Origin: Climacteris rufus | Taxonomy: Eukaryota; Chordata; Aves; Passeriformes; Climacteridae | Direction: 5' to 3' | Assembly: GCA_013398175.1 (NCBI GenBank) | Contig: VZRZ01005383.1 | Coordinates: 246,359-310,358 of the forward strand | DNA: 64,000 bases | Made by a program: the position numbers and the translations under genes | In this document: positions 59,409 through 64,000 of the stretch, one piece after another | How positions within the stretch are numbered: the first letter of the stretch is position 1 | How the letters are laid out: the number at the start of each line of letters is the position of its first letter | The notes under the pieces: model-generated | Database searches by the model: none | The model's input: only the letters and a program-made list of their open reading frames with translations | What the model was told of the DNA's origin: nothing

Positions 59409-62400
59409 CTGTGGGCAGGGAAGAGAGCACTCAGCCCACGATATCGTCACCAGGGTGTTGCAAGGGCTGTGTGAACTGGTGACGGAGGAGTGTCCACATT
59501 TTGGGAAGGGAGGAAGGCAAAGTGAGGGCAAGGAGGAAAAGCAGAGGGAGCAGGAGCTGGCTGGGCCATGCCAACAGCCCCATGGATGATAGCTTATCTG
59601 GGTGTTTTCTCCTAGGAAACCGGGCAAAGGGCAAGTTGAGCAAGTGCTGGGCTGAGGAAGGCGTGGGGTGGATCTGGGGAAGCCCAGGGCCTCGCCCTGC
59701 ACCCATCAATGCCTCCCAGCAGGAAGAGACATTGCCCTGGGCAGGGACAGGCATGCACATCCCAGTGCCACGGGGGCTTGGCCTCCACCCTGGCATTCCC
59801 AGGCAGCACTGATGCCCACTGGTGAGACGGGCTGCTGCCTGCACCCCTGTGCTGCTCTGGCTCCTCATCCTCAACGCGGGGCCGAGAAACCTTCCCCATG
59901 GGCTGCAGCACTTCACACGCCGCTTCCTCAGCAGCACAGTGCTCTGCTCTCCCCACCCCAAACCCCAAATATTCTGGAGCAATGAGCTGCACACGTGCAG
60001 GTAGACTGGACTTTGACAGCCCTCGCCCCTGCCGGCGTGCTTGGGGAACACGGCACTACCTGATTTTTGGTGTTCAAAGTGGTGCTTGACGTGGTAAGCC
60101 TTCAGGCCGTACAGGTAGGTGCCTTTTTTGGGCGAGCCGTAGTGGAGGTAATAGTGCATCATGTCGTAGATGACGTAGCCGCAGAGCCCCCCGACGAACA
60201 CCGAGAGCCCCAGCACCTCGGGCAGCAGGAGCCGCAGGACCCCGTAGAAGAAGCCGATCACCAGCGAGGCCGGCACAGGAGGGAAGACCAGGCGGGAGCT
60301 GTCGAAAGGAGACTGGAAGCGGAGAGGGACGGTGGGACAGGCAGCTCCTAGCTCACCCCACCTCCCCCAGCACATCCCTGCCAAGCATCAGGGAAGCCCA
60401 TTTGGCAAAAAACACCACCAAAAGCCCTCCCCAAAGATGTACTTGGTGGTGAGAGCAGCCCCCCATGCACGCCAAGGTGGCCAGGCAAGTGGTGGCTTTA
60501 GCCGGCAGGTCCCCAAGGTCCACAGGGCCATTTCCTCCAGAGAAGCTAGAGGGAGCCCATGGCTCTTTTGGTCTTCCCCCTTGCCCAACCACAGTTTGCA
60601 GATTTAACTCCTGCTCCTCCAAGGCCGTCTTGCAGCCCTGGCTGGTATTGGGTAAGTGCCGTGCCTGGGATGCTACCAGTCACACCGAACAGGCACAAAC
60701 AGGCTCTTCCCGGGCAAAGGCCAGGCAGTAAGAGGCTCCAGCAGGGCAAAGGCCACCGTTCCCACAGCCTGGCAGGCGCCAGCAGAGGCAGGAGCTGCCA
60801 CTCACCTTGTGGTGCTGCCCATGCAGCAAGAAATGCAGGGTGATGAGATAGTAGTTACTAGCGGGAGGCTTCATGTGGAAGACAAAGCGATGGATGAGGT
60901 ACTCTAGCAGGGACCACAGGATCATCCCCAGGAGGAAGATGAAGGGGAAGTAGTATTTGTGGACGGGGATGGAGTACTCTACACAATGAGATGTGCAGTG
61001 ATCAGCGAGGCAGGCGACGTGCGGGTGCTTTTATCCATCACCACCCTCCCACTGGCATCAGGGGGATGCTCAGCTCTCCCTCCCTCCCACCTCTCATCCA
61101 CCTCCTGCCCTGAGCTTCTCCAGGGAGCTACCTGCCCAAGCACAGCTCCAAACCACATTTTGCTTTGATTTCCATTAATTTACAGAAACAGCCAGCTTCT
61201 CGCTGCTGCAAGAAGCTGGTGAGGAGGGTTCCTTGCATCCCAGATACCAACAGGGTCCTGAACGTGCCCTCCAGGGACTGCTTCATCCTTACAAAGCTGC
61301 TTCACCCACCAGAACAAGGCAGGAGGGACCTTAATTGCACAGGCAGCACTCGTGACAGTAAAACAGTGCTGTTGGTGTTGGTGTTTCTTTTTTTTGGGAA
61401 AAAGAATAGGTTTGTTGGGCACTTTCCCCCGCAGAACATTTTTCAGCCACCTCCTTCTTTCAGGGCTGGCTGCCAGCCCTGTGTCCTTCCTAGCAAAATC
61501 TGGATGCCCCCAAAACCTGCTTATTTTTAATAACCCCCCCCCACAAAACTTGGCAGCAAGGTGCCAAATGCCACACGGAGCAGGGGGCTGCCCATGCAGC
61601 AGGCGCTCCCCACCCCACAGCCGGGCACAGCTGGCACTGGGTGGCACCTTGCAAAAAAAATAGGGAACCCAGAAAAAAAAAAAAAAAAGGAAAAAAAAGA
61701 CAACAAAGAAGACAGCCTGCCCCGGCCACGCTTGTTATTCCCGGGGGAGCAGACAGTGGGGGATTCAAGGGCAGGCGCTTCGGGCAAACAAGCCCCGCAC
61801 TGTGCGGCGCCGGCGGCGCTGAGAGCCGGGTTTGTTCGCCCGCCCCGCCGGCATTCACCGCGGCCCGGGTGGGCGTCAGCGGCCAGCACCGGCAGCGATC
61901 GGTTTTGGGCACGGAGGGAAGAGAGGGAGGAGGGAGAGCGCTGCAGCCCAGATCAGAGGGCTCTGTGCCTCTATGGATTCCCTGGGGGGACCAAATCTTG
62001 TGGCGAGAGGAGGAGATGGAGGTGAGCAGGTGCAGGTGGCTTCATGCAGGGGACGGGATGGTGGCTGCAGGGACAGGTGCTCACCTGCTGCTCTCTCTGC
62101 TGAGCAGGTACAGAAGGAGACATGAGGAAGGGATGCAGAGGTCTCCCCCCACCCAGGGCTGTCCTGCCCCTCCCTGGGGCCAGAGTGGGGACAGTAAGGG
62201 AAGCCCAAAGGCTTTGCTGCTGCCCATACCTGTGGTGAAGGAGGAGAAGAGCCTGGTGTTGCCCTGAGCGAGGGAGGTGTAGCTGACCCAGCTGAGATAG
62301 AGCACCACAGGTGTCCATACCATGAACACCACGTACCTGCAGGGTGGAGGGAGATGTCAGAGGGAGTGTCCTGCTGGCTTGGGGAGCCATTGCCCCCTCC

Positions 62401-62589
62401 CTGGGGAGGCACCATCCAGGGCACAGTGCAGACCCCGGGAGCTCACCATGCTGTCTTGGAGAGGAATTCAAGGAAATCCGAGTGGAAGAGGCGGATGGGC
62501 CGATCCACAGGCTGGTGCACCCACTCATCGTACTTCTCCCCCAAATAGCCCACCTGCCACAGCAAGGGCTTCTGCCAGTCTACCAGGTC
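59329..62589 (-). CDS. FA2H: FA2H, fatty acid 2-hydroxylase (partial, last five exons)
   Basis: FA2H is an ER membrane enzyme that makes (R)-2-hydroxy fatty acids for ceramides and myelin galactolipids, using an N-terminal cytochrome b5 domain and a di-metal desaturase-like C-terminal domain. Five exons, with closing phases, cover about the last 255 residues: 62589-62447, 62336-62230, 60978-60806, 60312-60060, 59408-59329. The cytochrome b5 exons lie beyond the right edge. Ten metal-ligand histidines are visible in HRFVFH, HGQHH, HYYLH and HVKHH. Hydrophobic segments (YVVFMVWTPVVLYLSWV; YYFPFIFLLGMILWSLLEYL; VLGLSVFVGGLCGYVIYD) match the membrane helices. The C-terminus is TFKKED, a dilysine that human FA2H lacks. 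No sign of decay. Confidence 0.96.
60060..60312 (-). CDS. FA2H: FA2H exon 6
   Basis: Encodes SPFDSSRLVFPPVPASLVIG and YDMMHYYLHYGSPKKGTYLY through HVKHHFEHQKSG; carries the remaining histidine motifs. Confidence 0.97.
60806..60978 (-). CDS. FA2H: FA2H exon 5
   Basis: Encodes EYSIPVHKYYFPFIFLLGMI and HRFVFHMKPPASNYYLITLH through HGQHHK, with five of the metal-binding histidines. Confidence 0.97.
61700..62000. promoter_or_regulatory. CpG island inside FA2H intron 4
   Basis: A CpG-dense block of about 250-300 bases (for example GCGGCGCCGGCGGCGCTG and TTCGCCCGCCCCGCCGG) lies between exons 4 and 5 of FA2H, in otherwise ordinary intron. It is preceded on the left by A-runs near 61657-61700. It might be an internal or divergent promoter; no coding exon is recognisable. 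Confidence 0.5.
62230..62336 (-). CDS. FA2H: FA2H exon 4
   Basis: Encodes WYVVFMVWTPVVLYLSWVSY and TSLAQGNTRLFSSFTT, the first membrane helix region. Donor GTATGG. Confidence 0.95.
62447..62589 (-). CDS. FA2H: FA2H exon 3
   Basis: Encodes DLVDWQKPLLWQVGYLGEKY and DEWVHQPVDRPIRLFHSD, almost identical to human. Donor GTGAGC. Confidence 0.96.
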
Positions 62590-63929
62590 CTGAGGGAGCA
62601 GAGAGTGGTTGTAGTTCTGTGGAACCCACAAACCATCCCAGTACCAGGCACAAAGCTGAGCTGCAGCTGCAGGATTTTGGGCTGCAAGCTCCTTCCCATG
62701 CCCCACAAGCAGTTGCTTCTTGTTCCAAGGTGTCCTGAGTTCCCCACAAGCACCAGGGCAGGGCAGACAAGGAGCCAGACACACATCAGCCCCATCTATC
62801 CATGGACACGGGGCTTAGCTCACCCCTGTGCCACCAGGTACCTGGCAGTGAATCAAGGTGAGGGTGGCTGTACCCAGACCTGGCTCAGAATTGACCCCTG
62901 ATAACTGAAGCTCTTTGCTTCTTGAGCTGCCAAGATTAGATAGGGAGCTGTAATATTCCCCAGCAGAACACCACTGATAGCACGCAGATCCCATCCACAT
63001 GGCATTCCCCCAGCCAAGGACTTTTCTCCTTGTGCAGAGGACACATGGGGCAGCCACAGCTGTTTGGGCACCCCAGTGAGGAGCAAATTGAAGGGAATGG
63101 GGAGCAGGGATAGAGGGTGGGAACACAGACTCCAGCACTGCTGCTGTGCACGGCTGCACTCAGGTGCAAGAGCAAGAAGGGACCCGTGTTGGCATGGCAT
63201 GAAAACAGGGAGGCACGACTAGCAGCACCACTTCTGCCACTGCTCAGCATCCCTGGATGCATATTCTGCTGGCCCAGCCAGATAAGGTGGATTCTTGGTC
63301 CCACCCCTGCCCCAGGACTGAAACCACACTCACCTGTCCAAGCCCTGGGCCTGGCAGCTCTCCCCGGGCTGCTTGTGCCACACAGCACTGGCACAGCAAC
63401 CTGGCACCTGGGGTTGTGCTGCTGGGAGTGGGGATGGCTCAGGCCAGGGCGTCTCAGGACAAGGAGCTGAGGTGGCTGTGGGCGTTTTGGGGGCTCTGCT
63501 GCAGGAAGGGATGAACACAATTGCCCAGGAGGGAAAAAAAACCCAGCTAGGACAGGAACAGAGCCATTCTCCACGGGCAAGGTAGGGGAAAAGTTAAAGT
63601 TAAAAAGGTTACTTTGAAATGGCACATTCTCTTTTAGAGATGATCAGTGATAAAATACTAATTTGGGTGGGTGAAAGATGTTCTTCTGCTCTACAAAATC
63701 CCCCTTTCTGCAAGGTAAAAGGACATTCACCAATGAGCTGGGACCATGCAAGGTGTGGTGGCCAGATGGTTCCACGGAGGGCAGGCAAAGGAACCTTGGG
63801 GACAAATCCCCACTGCTGTAGTATTCGTGGAAAGGAGCTGGCAGGGCAAGGAGCACCCTGCACACACAGGGATCACCCTGCCCAGGCTGGGGAATCCCTT
63901 AGTGCTCATTACCAGTGCTCAGGCAAGGG

Positions 63930-64000
63930 AAAAAAAAAAAAAAAAAATAAAGAAAAAAAAAAAAAAAATAAAGCAAGGGCTAAAAAAAAAAAAAAACAAA
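63930..64000 (+). repeat. A-rich simple repeat
   Basis: Three long A-runs separated by TAAAG-type interruptions, at the window's right edge, inside an FA2H intron. It could be the degenerate tail of a retroposon, but no body is recognisable. Confidence 0.8.

Larger units (their letters stand above)
59409..64000 (-). other. FA2H: FA2H introns, including right edge
   Basis: Introns are 59409-60059, 60313-60805, 60979-62229 (with the CpG island) and from 62590 past the window end. I searched 62590-64000 for FA2H exon 2 and did not find it. No other gene is seen. Confidence 0.75.

Noticed and set aside
1..64000. CRISPR arrays, operons, phage or plasmid genes, ribosome binding sites
   Set aside because: The sequence is vertebrate nuclear DNA with spliced genes and CR1 elements; no spaced direct-repeat array or prokaryotic gene structure is present.

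Overview
The window is vertebrate nuclear DNA from a bird, most likely a passerine. CR1 retroposon ends (…ATTCTATG tails) occur throughout. A short SINE at 40281-40403 has a tRNA-Ile-like head and a CR1-like tail, which is the architecture of the passerine TguSINE1 family. Genes have many short exons with GT-AG introns, and assembly gaps fall on two very GC-rich promoters. The gene order GLG1 - RFWD3 - MLKL - FA2H, all on the minus strand, is the conserved order known from human 16q and chicken chromosome 11. I read every exon below directly, with splice phases that close.

Layout, left to right (the genes run right to left): 1-20426 is almost certainly the start of the long first intron of GLG1; I found no coding exon in it. 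GLG1's start codon is at 20741, and the rest of its exon 1 is lost in a 279-base gap (20427-20705). A CpG island covers about 20080-21480 and holds a 58-bp minisatellite. Directly beyond it, on the plus strand and head-to-head with GLG1, is an unrecognised 225-codon ORF (21484-22161). It is built almost wholly of 7-residue (21-nt) heptad repeats predicting a long coiled coil, with an AATAAA 50 bases after the stop. This is the best candidate for something undescribed. Intergenic DNA (22218-28264) follows, then RFWD3 (12 coding exons, 29742-49030; 753 aa), whose GC-rich promoter (about 50770-51570) carries CCAAT boxes, a GC box, an RFX-type X-box and a G-rich minisatellite. MLKL has 10 coding exons (52173-56847; 485 aa). 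FA2H is represented by its last five exons (59329-62589); its first exons lie past the right edge.

Functionally, the four named genes are neighbours by ancestry, not a pathway. GLG1 is a Golgi cysteine-rich sialoglycoprotein. RFWD3 is an RPA-directed E3 ubiquitin ligase of DNA crosslink repair (FANCW). MLKL is the membrane-disrupting pseudokinase of necroptosis. FA2H is the ER fatty-acid 2-hydroxylase of sphingolipid synthesis. Points worth following up are the heptad-repeat ORF, a CpG island inside an FA2H intron, a C-terminal dilysine on FA2H, and the SINE next to an RFWD3 splice donor.
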